A stretch of DNA of 39,306 bases from Planctomycetia bacterium. Its GTDB lineage: Bacteria; Planctomycetota; UBA1135; UBA2386. The DNA is taken from the NCBI GenBank assembly GCA_005776475.1, contig SXPB01000220.1, forward strand, positions 1-39,306, given 5' to 3'. Shown in pieces: positions 28,096 through 35,734 of this stretch; positions within the stretch are counted from its first letter, which is position 1; every line of letters starts with the position of its first letter. The notes beneath the pieces were generated by a model that worked only from the letters and a program-made list of their open reading frames with translations, was not told the DNA's origin and ran no database searches. Position numbers and translations under genes: made by a program.

Positions 28096-28224
28096 GTGCG
28101 ACTTCCGAACGTGCCATGGGACGCGCCGCGGTCCGCCTACGAAGCGGCGGCGGCGCAGTTGTTGGCCGCGTTCCAGGCCCACGACCCGACGGCGATCGAG
28201 TTCGTGCACCAGACGCGCACGCCT
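28096..28224 (+). pseudogene. Possible 5' fragment of an ankyrin-type protein gene
   Basis: A GTG at 28096 opens about 43 codons reading VPWDAPRSAYEAAAAQLLAA and then FQAHDPTAIEFVHQ. This resembles the N-terminal helices of bacterial ankyrin-repeat proteins (YE.QA..LL.A..A.D..AI). The similarity stops where the convergent BNR gene ends; beyond it the frame is antisense to that gene. It looks like a remnant truncated by rearrangement. The match is from memory and short, so chance is possible. Confidence 0.33.
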
Positions 28225-29330
28225 CACGCGCCGTGGTCGATCCAGCGCACCGCGGCGATCGGCGGCAGGTTGGCGGCGAACTCACGCCACTCGGCGCCGC
28301 CGTCGAAACCGAGCCACAGCCGACCGGAAGTCGAACCCATCGCCAGCGTGGCGCCGTCGGCGGCGACATCGAGGCCATGCCGCCAGACCAGGTCGTAGGC
28401 ATGCTGCTGCGGCAGTCCGCTGCGGAGTTCGGTGAACGTGCGGCCGCCGTCCCCGGTGCGCAGCACCACGAGCGCACCATCGACCGGCACACGGCATTCG
28501 TCCTTCTCCGCCGGCACGAACCAGGCGACATCGCGGTCGTGCGGATGCGCCGCACACGCAAAGCCGAAGCGGCTCACCGCCTTGGCCTTCACTTCACGCC
28601 ACGGCTTCTCGCCGTCGCGCACGAAGATGCCGTTGTGGTGCTGGCACCAGACCCGGTCCGGCGCGCCTTGGCACTGCACCAGGCGATGCGGGTCCTGGGT
28701 GTTGACGTCGAACGCCTTCGCCTTCGGCACGTAGGCGGAGCGCATGCCCTGCGCTTCGTTGCGGAACGAACGGCCGCCGTCGCGCGTCACGTGCACGCCG
28801 CCGCAGGAGATGCCGAGCGTCACGTGCTGCGCATCGCGCGGATCGACCAGGATGCTGTGGATGCCCGGCGTGTCGTAGCCGCCGCCGAACCACTTGCTGC
28901 GGTGCTTGTCGCGCCACAACGATTCGACGAACGTCCACGACGCGCCGGCGTCGGCCGAATGGAACAAGCCGCCGGGGATCGTGCCGCACCACAGGCCGCC
29001 ATCGGTGCGCGGGTCGACTTCGAGGCTCCACACCAGCCGCAGCGATCGTGGCCACGGCCGCCCGCCGCCTTCGGTCTCGACCTTGCCCTGCTTCAACTGC
29101 GGGTAGACCGGGGCCGGCAGTTCCCGCCAGCGTTTGCCGACGCGTCGATGCAGCTTCGCCCCGAAGTGGCCGTGGTCGAGCGCCGCATAGAGCGCGCGAT
29201 CGCGCGCGTCGAACAACGCCATCGACACCGGCACGCCGCGAAACTCGGGCTCGCTCAACGACCAGGCGCCGCCCTTCTCGGTCAACACGAACAGGCCCTT
29301 GCGGGTGGCGATCAACAGTTGGCGCGACAT
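28224..29330 (-). CDS. BNR/sialidase-like repeat (WD40/YVTN-type) beta-propeller protein
   Basis: The protein has 368 aa, with no signal peptide. It opens SRQLLIATRKGLFVLTEKGG. At least three Asp-box repeats are seen: HSADAGASWTF, VTRDGGRSF and RTGDGGRTF; a diverged FDGGAEW follows near the C-terminus. The fold should be a six-bladed propeller. The catalytic Arg triad and Tyr of true sialidases were not recognised, so enzymatic activity is uncertain. Proteins of this type commonly sit next to MoaD/ThiS-like genes in unrelated bacteria, as far as I recall, and here the MoaD-like gene ends 4 bp upstream. Its ribosome-binding site lies inside that gene's last codons, so the two are likely coupled. 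Confidence 0.88.
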   Translation of the reverse strand: MSRQLLIATRKGLFVLTEKGGAWSLSEPEFRGVPVSMALFDARDRALYAALDHGHFGAKLHRRVGKRWRELPAPVYPQLKQGKVETEGGGRPWPRSLRLVWSLEVDPRTDGGLWCGTIPGGLFHSADAGASWTFVESLWRDKHRSKWFGGGYDTPGIHSILVDPRDAQHVTLGISCGGVHVTRDGGRSFRNEAQGMRSAYVPKAKAFDVNTQDPHRLVQCQGAPDRVWCQHHNGIFVRDGEKPWREVKAKAVSRFGFACAAHPHDRDVAWFVPAEKDECRVPVDGALVVLRTGDGGRTFTELRSGLPQQHAYDLVWRHGLDVAADGATLAMGSTSGRLWLGFDGGAEWREFAANLPPIAAVRWIDHGA

Positions 29331-29334
29331 GCGT

Positions 29335-29604
29335 TCATCCTCCGGAAAGTGCCTGCAAGACGTCCACCTGGCTGTCCGGCCGCAACCGGTGCAGAAGCCG
29401 CACGCGGTCGCGGACGACCTCGCCGTCGACGAACACGGTCATGTGCTGGCGCAGCGCCCCCGCATCGTCGAGCACGTAGCTGCGCACCAAGGGGTACTGC
29501 ACGAACGCAGCCGCGAGGGCTTCGCGCACGGTGCTGGCGACGACGTCGATCGGCGGGCACTTCACGTGTCGCTGCAGCACCGACGGGAACGTCACGCGCG
29601 CCAT
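29335..29604 (-). CDS. MoaD/ThiS-family ubiquitin-like sulfur-carrier protein
   Basis: The protein has 89 aa, the right size for the beta-grasp family. It starts ARVTFPSVLQRHV, contains HMTVFVDGEVVRDR and ends DVLQALSGG. The terminal Gly-Gly is the feature that an E1-like enzyme (MoeB/ThiF) adenylates and converts to a thiocarboxylate. Such proteins donate sulfur in molybdopterin, thiamine or specialised thio-metabolite synthesis, and some modify proteins. No E1-like, MoaE or ThiG gene is in the window, so the acceptor is unknown. The gene lies between an ApeI-like hotdog gene (31 bp upstream) and the BNR gene (4 bp downstream). The start was chosen by family length. Confidence 0.88.
   Translation of the reverse strand: MARVTFPSVLQRHVKCPPIDVVASTVREALAAAFVQYPLVRSYVLDDAGALRQHMTVFVDGEVVRDRVRLLHRLRPDSQVDVLQALSGG
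29339..29343 (-). promoter_or_regulatory. Ribosome-binding site GGAGG of the BNR gene, inside the MoaD-like gene
   Basis: GGAGG on the minus strand, 8 nt before the ATG at 29330. It lies within the last Gly codons of the MoaD-like gene, so the terminal Gly-Gly codons and this site occupy the same bases. Confidence 0.75.
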
Positions 29605-29635
29605 CGCCGCAGTGTGCAGACGGCGGCAGCGGCGC

Positions 29636-30010
29636 TCAAGCCTGCACCCGCAAGCGCACGCGGAACACGGCGAGCCGCCCGGCCGTCCCGAGCCATTCGC
29701 CGGCAACGACGATCTCGCCGCTGGCGTCGTCCAGCTCGCACGCAGCATGCAAGCGCGCCGGCTGTGCGGGCAGCAGCGGCGCCTGGAAGCGCGCGTCGTC
29801 GACCGCGACCAGTTCGCTGCGGCGCCCCGTGGCGCGCGTGTGGGCGTCGGCGACGGCGACGAGCAGCATCACGCCCGGCACCAACGGGGCGCCAGGGAAG
29901 TGGCCCGCCAGCACGGGATGGTCCGCCGGCACACAGAACGTCGCCTGCAGATGCACCCCAGGCGGCATCGGCGGCACTTCGTCGAGCAACTCGTCGTCGC
30001 GAATAGTCAT
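29636..30010 (-). CDS. ApeI-like hotdog-fold (3-hydroxyacyl-ACP dehydratase-like) protein
   Basis: The protein has 124 aa. DHPVLAGHFPGAPLVPGVML (about 30-49) is the FabZ/ApeI signature; His37 in HFPG is the catalytic His. FabZ then needs an acidic residue shortly after PGV (LILEAMAQ); here the segment is MLLVAVADAH and the acidic position is Val. Alone it may be a poor dehydratase. ApeI proteins act on acyl-ACPs in aryl polyene synthesis together with ApeP. The open frame continues far upstream as a shadow; the chosen ATG is 6 bp after the methyltransferase stop. A divergent ApeP-like gene (30979-31392) is the probable partner. Confidence 0.83.
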   Translation of the reverse strand: MTIRDDELLDEVPPMPPGVHLQATFCVPADHPVLAGHFPGAPLVPGVMLLVAVADAHTRATGRRSELVAVDDARFQAPLLPAQPARLHAACELDDASGEIVVAGEWLGTAGRLAVFRVRLRVQA

Positions 30011-30015
30011 GCCGA

Positions 30016-30888
30016 TTACGGCACCCGCGCCCGCGCCTGCACGAAGCTGTACCAGAACACCGCGTCGGGATCGCGCGCGACGCGCTGCAGTTCGTGCTGC
30101 ATGCCGTCGACGACTTCCTGCGGCACTTTGCCGGCCTTGGCCAGTGCCGGCGCACCGCTCAGCAGCAGGTCGCTCCAGTAGGCGAGGAACTCGGTGCGAT
30201 CGCCCGGCACCCGGTTGTCGAGGTGGAACGTCTTCACCTCGGTGCGGATGTCGCAAAAGCCGTTCTTCAGCAGCAGATTGCCGAGCTTGGCGCCGACGAA
30301 CGGATCGCCGCCCATCGCCAGCTGGGTGTCGTTGAACGCGCGCCAGTAGCGCAGCGTGTTCGGGCTGTACGGATCGAGGAAGAACGTGGCGTTCATCACT
30401 TCGCTGCACACCACCGGTGAGCCCGGCCGCAACACGCGACGCACTTCGGCCAGCGTGCGGGTCGGATCGGCGACGTGCTCCAGGATCCAGCACAGGAAGG
30501 CGCCGTCGAAACTGTCGACGGCGAACGGCAAGGTCTCGGCCGCGGCTTCCTGCGCGATGAAGCGACCGCGGCCGATCGCGCCCTGTTCGAGATGGGCGAT
30601 CGCGCGGCGCAGGTTGTCCGCACTGCGATCGACACCGGTGACCGCCAGTTTCGGGAAGTGGCGCAACAGGATCTCGGTCTGCGCGCCGACGCCGCAGCCG
30701 ACTTCGAGCACGTTCCGGCAGCGGCGGAACGGCAGGCGGTCGTGCACCGCATCGGCGAGGAAGGCGGCCTGGTGGTACAGACGGTCCTGTTCGTGCGTCG
30801 TGTAGCCATGCAAGTACACGTCGTCGCGGACGCGGCGAGCGGACTTGCCCGGCTTGCGCTTCCGCACCGCAGCTTTGGTTCGAACCAT
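30016..30888 (-). CDS. Class I SAM-dependent methyltransferase
   Basis: The protein has 290 aa. After a Lys/Arg-rich N-terminus comes YLHGYTTHEQDRLYHQ and then motif I VLEVGCGVGAQT (60-71), acidic VDRS at the end of strand 2, DSFDGAFLCWILEHVADP (motif IV and helix) and LRPGSPVVCSE. This is a small-molecule methyltransferase of the UbiE/Methyltransf_11 type. The C-terminal 100 residues are substrate-specific and give no clue. It is the first gene of a minus-strand operon with hotdog, MoaD-like and BNR genes, so its substrate may be an acyl or aromatic product of that pathway. A 90-bp divergent gap separates it from the ApeP-like gene. Confidence 0.9.
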   Translation of the reverse strand: MVRTKAAVRKRKPGKSARRVRDDVYLHGYTTHEQDRLYHQAAFLADAVHDRLPFRRCRNVLEVGCGVGAQTEILLRHFPKLAVTGVDRSADNLRRAIAHLEQGAIGRGRFIAQEAAAETLPFAVDSFDGAFLCWILEHVADPTRTLAEVRRVLRPGSPVVCSEVMNATFFLDPYSPNTLRYWRAFNDTQLAMGGDPFVGAKLGNLLLKNGFCDIRTEVKTFHLDNRVPGDRTEFLAYWSDLLLSGAPALAKAGKVPQEVVDGMQHELQRVARDPDAVFWYSFVQARARVP

Positions 30889-30978
30889 GCGCCGATCGTC
30901 GAGCCCGGACGCCTCGATCGCAATCTGCAACTCGCCACAGCACTTGCGCCACTGCCGTGGCCGCCTTCCGATGCCCGC

Positions 30979-31392
30979 ATGCCTCCCGAAGTCGACGCCG
31001 CCGTGTTGCGCTCGGTGCCGCATCGCGCCCCGATCCTGCGGGTGCATCGCGTGCTCGCGCGCGACGGCAACCGCGTGCGCACCGCCGGCCGCGAACCCGA
31101 CGGGCCCGGGGCCTTGCCGTGGGCCGCAGGGGCGATCGAAGGCATGGCGCAGACCGCGGCGTTGCTCGGTTCGCCGGCCGATGCCGAGCCGCGCGCCCAG
31201 GCGCCGCGCGGCATGCTGGTCGCCGTGAAGCGGCTGCGGGTGCACGAGACGCCACCGCCCGGCGCCGAGATCCACTACGCGGTCGAGATGGTGCGGCGCT
31301 TCGGCCCGACCGCGCTGCTGCGTGGCACGGCGGAGTGCCAGGGCCGGCTGCTCGCCAGCGGCGAACTGACCCTGTGGTCCGCCGAGGCGTAG
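30979..31392 (+). CDS. ApeP-like hotdog-fold dehydratase
   Basis: The protein has 137 aa. SVPHRAPILRVHRVL (about 12-26) matches the opening of ApeP-type hotdog proteins, and AIEGMAQTAALL (52-63) supplies the Glu54/Gln58 helix of the dehydratase site. The HFPG motif with its catalytic His is absent. The C-terminus reads LLASGELTLW. With the ApeI-like protein, which has the His but not the Glu, a heterodimeric active site is possible. The ATG at 30979 has no clear ribosome-binding site; a start in the 90 bp before it is possible, since the frame is open. It is transcribed away from the methyltransferase operon and ends 46 bp before msrB. Confidence 0.8.
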   Translation: MPPEVDAAVLRSVPHRAPILRVHRVLARDGNRVRTAGREPDGPGALPWAAGAIEGMAQTAALLGSPADAEPRAQAPRGMLVAVKRLRVHETPPPGAEIHYAVEMVRRFGPTALLRGTAECQGRLLASGELTLWSAEA

Positions 31393-31438
31393 ATTTGCGG
31401 CCGACGCCGCCAGAGCCGGGCGGTGGGCTGGTTGCCCG

Positions 31439-32035
31439 CTACTTGCCCGGCCCGCGCACGATCGGCTTCGGCAGTTCCTTGCCCGCGGGCACGAACCGCA
31501 TCGACACCGAGTTCACGCAGTGGCGGGTGTTCTTCTTGGTCATGTGCTCGCCTCGGAACACGTGGCCGAGGTGGCCCTTGCAGTTGGCGCACACGATCTC
31601 GGTGCGGACCATGCCGTGGCTGTCGTCGTCGTGACGTTCGACGGCGCCGACGATCTCGTCGTCGAAGCTCGGCCAGCCGCAGCCGGAGTCTCACTTGTCC
31701 TTCGCTTGGTAGAGCGCGGCGTTGCACTGGCGGCACACATAGGTGCCGTCCTCGCGGTGCTTGTTGAACTCACCGGTGCCGGCGCGTTCGGTGCCCTTGC
31801 GCAGGATCACGTCGGCTTCAAACGAACTCAGCGGGTTGTAGGCAGGCATGGTCGTTTCGGAAGTCGGGGGCGTGGTCGGAACCTTCATCTCGTCGGCTGG
31901 CCTGGCGGTCGTCATCTTCTCGATTGCCGCGGGCACAACCGGCGATGCCAGCGGCGCCTTGGTCTCCATGACGCAGCAAGCGAACAGGCCGAGGAACAGG
32001 GACAGGGACAGGGTGACGAGCGGGCGCAGGTTCAT
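31439..32035 (-). pseudogene. msrB: Lipoprotein methionine-(R)-sulfoxide reductase MsrB, interrupted by in-frame TGA
   Basis: The first frame (32035-31691) encodes 114 aa: a signal with lipobox LFAC (Cys20), a Thr/Pro linker, and the start of MsrB with zinc site YVCRQC. It stops at TGA (31691-31693) after QAKDK. Without any frame change the sequence continues [32 protein letters not shown] and [11 protein letters not shown] (catalytic Cys) to a TAG at 31439. The TGA replaces the aromatic residue in [11 protein letters not shown]. All zinc and catalytic Cys are intact. It is either a very recent nonsense mutation, a sequence error, or recoding. MsrB reduces oxidised methionine; a lipoprotein form would protect envelope proteins. 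Confidence 0.87.
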
Positions 32036-32140
32036 GGCGAGGCCGCATGTTACGAGGCAGGGGCTGCGAAGTGCCCTGCCGGCTGCCCAGGATCCTGGAT
32101 AGCCAGGCTCCGGGTGATCGACTCCGGCCGGCCACCATCC

Positions 32141-32524
32141 TTACCGAAGCTGGCGCGACCACCAGGCCGGCAAGCCGGGGTTGATGCGCTGCCACAGGAC
32201 GCCGTGGTAGGAGGGCTGTCGCATCGCCAGCCAGACCACCGCAATCGTCATGGCCGCCACGACCGCGGCCACCACCAGCCACGGCATTGCCAGCGTTCGT
32301 TGCGCCAGGACGCTGGCGAGGAAGAGGGCGCTCCACGCAAGCTCCAGTGGTCGCGAAACCCGAAACACATTGCAGAACAGGAAGAAGTGCAGGATCGCAG
32401 CGACACCGAGCACGCAGAACTCGACGCCGACTGGCCACGCCGCGATCGCACCCGACGCGCCGACCACCAAGACGACTACGTCCATCGCAGACAGCCGGAA
32501 GCCGGGGCGGAACTCGGGAGCCAT
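32141..32524 (-). CDS. Small conserved-looking membrane protein
   Basis: The protein has 127 aa with three or four hydrophobic segments (about 14-30, 37-52, 62-75, 78-100). The C-terminus is soluble and reads RQPSYHGVLWQRINPGLPAW. I have the impression of related uncharacterised proteins that share the HG-(I/V)-L...R-I-N-P tail, but cannot name a family. No catalytic motif is seen. It follows the lipoprotein gene at 32547 by 22 bp and may be co-transcribed with it. A gap of 105 bp to msrB shows nothing recognisable. Confidence 0.65.
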   Translation of the reverse strand: MAPEFRPGFRLSAMDVVVLVVGASGAIAAWPVGVEFCVLGVAAILHFFLFCNVFRVSRPLELAWSALFLASVLAQRTLAMPWLVVAAVVAAMTIAVVWLAMRQPSYHGVLWQRINPGLPAWWSRQLR

Positions 32525-32546
32525 GGATGGCCAACGTCTCTGGCGT

Positions 32547-33134
32547 TCAGCGGCGATCGCCGGGTTGCAGGCGTTCGCCGGCTGTTGCGCCTTGCTGGGC
32601 TGCCTGCGGGTGACTCCCGATCAACTCGATCGCGAGCATTGCCTCGGATCCCCCATCCCACGGGAAACTTCCCACGATGTCGCGGTACGCGCGAAGGCCA
32701 TCCCCTGCCTCGATGCGAGCCACCAACGACCGGAACGATGCCGCGTCGAGTTGCACATCCGGCGGCGGGAACATCACGTGGTACGCCGGATAGACGTACG
32801 GCATCAGCGTCACGCCCGGCAACACAATGCCACTCAAGGCGCCGATCGGCCCGAACGAGACATCGAGGTCCGGATCGAAGGGCGCGCTCACCGCGACCCA
32901 GGTGCTGACCGCGACGTCCAAGGGGTAGAAGAGGATTGCGACTGCCGCATCGAACGGCCAGATCGGCGGATCACTGAGGACCGGTCCGGGCGCACGAATC
33001 CAGATCCCGAGGACCACCGAGTCCGGGCCGGACCGCACGGTCGCATGAACCCGCAGCTCAGAGAGTGAGTAACAGCTTGCCAGCAGGACTCCGCTCGCCG
33101 CGAGCAGAGCCGTTTGCACTGCAGACCTGATCAT
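32547..33134 (-). CDS. Putative lipoprotein of unknown function
   Basis: The protein has 195 aa. The signal peptide ends in the lipobox LASC (Cys about 21), followed by YSLSELRVHATVRSG. A middle hydrophobic stretch (WPFDAAVAILFYPLDVAVS) resembles the YceK-type small lipoprotein segment in which the chain crosses or touches the membrane after a Pro-Phe-Asp motif. The C-terminal part is acidic and helical (ASFRSLVARIEAGDG). Function unknown. Upstream lies a 203-bp gap with a palindrome, perhaps its promoter. Confidence 0.68.
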   Translation of the reverse strand: MIRSAVQTALLAASGVLLASCYSLSELRVHATVRSGPDSVVLGIWIRAPGPVLSDPPIWPFDAAVAILFYPLDVAVSTWVAVSAPFDPDLDVSFGPIGALSGIVLPGVTLMPYVYPAYHVMFPPPDVQLDAASFRSLVARIEAGDGLRAYRDIVGSFPWDGGSEAMLAIELIGSHPQAAQQGATAGERLQPGDRR

Positions 33135-33206
33135 CGCAATCCTCGGCGGTCAGCCCGACGTCCGCGGCGAGCAGCCGCGAGCGCGGCGTGGGAGCCCCGC
33201 TCGGCT

Positions 33207-33218
33207 GCCAGGCCTGGC
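33207..33218. repeat. 12-bp perfect palindrome GCCAGGCCTGGC
   Basis: It lies in the 203-bp gap (33135-33337) upstream of the lipoprotein gene. A perfect palindrome without spacer can be a dimeric repressor site, but short GC palindromes are frequent in such DNA. Nothing else was recognised in this gap apart from the hairpin at 33312. Confidence 0.35.
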
Positions 33219-33311
33219 TGGGCATCCTATCGCGATGGAGATCGCTAGTCCCTTGGTCAGGATCGGAACAACCCGAGGCGCCGCGCCCGAATCCACTGCT
33301 TGGCCGCCGCG

Positions 33312-33329
33312 CGGGTCGTGAACGACCCG
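33312..33329 (-). terminator. Hairpin just after the membrane-protein gene
   Basis: Stem CGGGTCG/CGACCCG (7 bp, perfect) with loop TGAA on the plus strand. It starts 8 bases after the stop at 33338. No T-run follows. The position is that of a terminator in high-GC genomes, where U-less hairpins are sometimes used. Confidence 0.45.
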
Positions 33330-33337
33330 GACGCGAT

Positions 33338-34192
33338 TCAGGACCGCGCCGACGCGTGCGTCGCCAACCGCTGGAGCACCGCCTGCCGCACCTCGTCCGG
33401 CAACTGCAGTGGCCACAGGTCATGCCGCAGCACCAGCACCCGCTTCGGCACCGACGGCGACGACAGCACGAGCACTCCGTCCGGTGGCACGAGGCACGCA
33501 GTGCCTTCCTTCTGCTTCCACGCAGCGAACAGCTGCTTTGGCCCGCGCGCCGTCGGCACCTCCACCACGTAGCGACGCACGATCAGCTTGCCGTACTGCT
33601 TCTGCTCCTCGACGCGCACCAGGCGCCGCACGTGCTGTTCGCCGTCGACCGACACGGCGAGCGCCAGGTCCACTTGCCCGAACAGCAGCGAACCGATCCA
33701 CCAGAACAGGCCCGGCAACACGAGCAGCCCGAAGCCGGCCAGGATCGCCAGCATGACCCAGCGTGATCCCATCGCGTCGGCCGCCCAACTGAGCACGAAC
33801 TGCTCCGGCAACGCTGGCGCGAACTTCACCGTCACCGGCGCCTGCGTGTCGATCTGGGTCAAGGTCGAGAAGTCGACCTTGCCCTCTTGCACGACGCCGC
33901 CCGGGGCGACGAAGCGCACCGTGCCGCGATAGCTCGCGAACAGCCCCCATCGGCTCTCGACCCGCCCGTCGAACTCGGCAGCGACTTCGACCGCATCCGG
34001 CCTGGCGAGGATTGCGCGCTCGCGCGCGAGGTCGGCGATCTCGCCCTGCGCGTAGAGGGCGTAGGCAATGGCGACGGCCAGCGCCACACACCGCAGCAGC
34101 CAGCCGCGAATGCGTTTGCCGCGCACGTAGCCCGGCTCCACCGGCCACGGTCCCGCCGGCAACCATGGGCCGCTGCCGACCGCCGTGCTCAC
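33338..34192 (-). CDS. Membrane protein, DUF3592-like
   Basis: The protein has 284 aa from a GTG whose GTGA overlaps the cysS stop; an upstream ATG at 34237 lies inside cysS and is less likely. Two hydrophobic regions are clear: about 30-52 (LLRCVALAVAIAYALYA) and about 143-172 (WVMLAILAGFGLLVLPGLFW). Between them is a beta-rich domain with SYRGTVRFVAPGGVV and TVKFAPALPEQFVL, a layout like DUF3592 proteins. The C-terminal 110 residues are soluble. No enzymatic motif was seen. Translational coupling to cysS is unexpected for an unrelated membrane protein and probably only reflects gene packing. Confidence 0.75.
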   Translation of the reverse strand: MSTAVGSGPWLPAGPWPVEPGYVRGKRIRGWLLRCVALAVAIAYALYAQGEIADLARERAILARPDAVEVAAEFDGRVESRWGLFASYRGTVRFVAPGGVVQEGKVDFSTLTQIDTQAPVTVKFAPALPEQFVLSWAADAMGSRWVMLAILAGFGLLVLPGLFWWIGSLLFGQVDLALAVSVDGEQHVRRLVRVEEQKQYGKLIVRRYVVEVPTARGPKQLFAAWKQKEGTACLVPPDGVLVLSSPSVPKRVLVLRHDLWPLQLPDEVRQAVLQRLATHASARS

Positions 34193-35628
34193 GCCTTCTC
34201 CAGGCGAGCCCCACTCGCCGTGTCGACGATCTTCCAACCGGCCGCCGCCACCTGGTCGCGGATGCGATCCGCCGTCGCGAAGTCCTTCGCCTGCTTCGCC
34301 GCCTTGCGCAACGGCAGCAACGCCAGCAGCTCCGCCGGCGCGTCGCTCGTCACGTCGGCCTTGGGCTCACCACCAAAGCAGCCGAGCACGTCCTCGAACC
34401 GCGCGAAGGCTGCCAGCGCCGCCTTCGCCCCCACCACCGACGCCGCGGCCTTGTTGCAGGCGCCGACGAAGTCGAACACCACCGCCAGCGCTTCGCTGAC
34501 GTTCAGGTCATCGCTCAGCACCGCCGTGAAGCGTTCGTTCGCCGAACTCGTCGCCGCCGCCATGTCGTCGGGGCCGGCGCGATCGAGCCCATCGCGCACC
34601 CGCACCAGCTTCTGCCGGCACTGCTGTACGCGACCGATCGCCGCGCGCGCTTCGTCGAGACCCGCCAACGTGAAGTTGAGCGACTGCCGGTACTGCACGC
34701 GGATCAGCGTGTAGCGCAATTCGAGGCCCGAGTAGCCCTTCGCCAGCACGTCTTCGACGGTGAAGAAGTTGCCGACGCTCTTCGACATCTTCTTGCCGTC
34801 GACCAGGAGGTGCCGCGCATGCATCCAGATCGACACGAACTGCTTGTGCGTGTGCGCCTCGGTCTGCGCGATCTCGCATTCGTGGTGCGGGAACATGTTG
34901 TCCTCGCCACCGGTGTGGATGTCGATCTGCGGTCCGAGGTAGTGCATCGACATCGCCGAGCACTCGATGTGCCAGCCGGGGAACCCGCGCACGCCACCGC
35001 GGAACGGCGCGTCCCACTGCATCTGGTGCTTCGGGTCGACCTTCCACAAGGCGAAGTCGCGCGGGTCCTTCTTCTCTTCGTTGACCGCGACGCGGGCGCC
35101 GGACTCGAGTTCGTCGAGCACCTTGCCGGACAGCTTGCCGTACTCGGCGAACTTCGCGACCTCGAAGTAGACGTTGCCGTTGGTCTGGTAGGCGACGCCC
35201 TTCTGCAGCAGGTCGTCGATGATGCGGCCCATCTGCGGCACGAACTCGGTCGCGCGCGGCATGTGGTGCGGCAGGCGGAAGTGCAACTTGCGCTGGCAGT
35301 CGTGGAACTCGGCTTCGTACTTCTTGGCGATGTCCCACGCCGTCATGCCGGTCTTGCGCGACGCCGCCTCCATCTTGTCCTCGCCGCCTTCGACGTCGTC
35401 GAGCGTCAGGTGGCCGACGTCGGTGACGTTCATCACCTGCGTCGTGCGCAGGCCCTGGTCCTCGACGAAGCGCCGCAGCACGTCGGCGAACAAGAAGCTG
35501 CGGAAGTTGCCGATGTGCGGCGAGCTGTAGACCGTCGGCCCGCAGTGGTACATCGTGACGTGCCCGGGCACGAGCGGTTGCAGTTCCTGCAGCGAACGAG
35601 TCAGCGAGTTGTGGAGGCGGATCGGCAT
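34189..35628 (-). CDS. cysS: Cysteinyl-tRNA synthetase
   Basis: The protein has 479 aa, a normal length. Class I motifs are present: HIGN (38-41, the HIGH box) and [11 protein letters not shown] (KMSKS loop). The zinc site of CysRS is complete: Cys29 in MYHCGPTVY, Cys in HIECSAMS, and His/Glu/Cys in [17 protein letters not shown] and [13 protein letters not shown] are typical. The DALR-like C-terminal region is short, and [14 protein letters not shown] binds the tRNA stem. It charges tRNA-Cys in the cytoplasm. The ATG overlaps an opposite-strand ATG of the divergent kinase frame; the shared control region is about 100 bp. Confidence 0.97.
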   Translation of the reverse strand: MPIRLHNSLTRSLQELQPLVPGHVTMYHCGPTVYSSPHIGNFRSFLFADVLRRFVEDQGLRTTQVMNVTDVGHLTLDDVEGGEDKMEAASRKTGMTAWDIAKKYEAEFHDCQRKLHFRLPHHMPRATEFVPQMGRIIDDLLQKGVAYQTNGNVYFEVAKFAEYGKLSGKVLDELESGARVAVNEEKKDPRDFALWKVDPKHQMQWDAPFRGGVRGFPGWHIECSAMSMHYLGPQIDIHTGGEDNMFPHHECEIAQTEAHTHKQFVSIWMHARHLLVDGKKMSKSVGNFFTVEDVLAKGYSGLELRYTLIRVQYRQSLNFTLAGLDEARAAIGRVQQCRQKLVRVRDGLDRAGPDDMAAATSSANERFTAVLSDDLNVSEALAVVFDFVGACNKAAASVVGAKAALAAFARFEDVLGCFGGEPKADVTSDAPAELLALLPLRKAAKQAKDFATADRIRDQVAAAGWKIVDTASGARLEKA

Positions 35629-35734
35629 GACGGCGCTGCCAAGAGTCGCAGAGCCAACGGCGCCATGCAACGTCGGAACCCTTCCCGCCACCTGCCCTGT
35701 GGACGACGGCGCGCGCGCCGCTACAAGGTTCGCG

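Noticed and set aside
23869..28227. A 1452-codon minus-strand open frame.
   Set aside because: It is antisense to the sigma factor, kinase and secreted-protein genes, is Arg/Gly/Gln-rich without domains, and reflects third-position GC bias. The same holds for long frames at 2141-4534 (minus), 12804-15455 (plus), 18465-21542 (plus) and 34508-37930 (minus).
31397..31410. GCGGC/GCCGC hairpin in the 46-bp gap between the ApeP-like gene and msrB.
   Set aside because: Five-bp stem without a T-run; common by chance in this base composition.
31691..31693. Selenocysteine at the TGA of msrB as the first explanation.
   Set aside because: The catalytic Cys is elsewhere and intact, the TGA position is normally aromatic, and no convincing SECIS follows. 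Kept only as one alternative in the finding.
33135..33337. A tRNA or small RNA gene in the 203-bp gap.
   Set aside because: No cloverleaf, T-loop or CCA end could be traced; only a palindrome and a hairpin are present.
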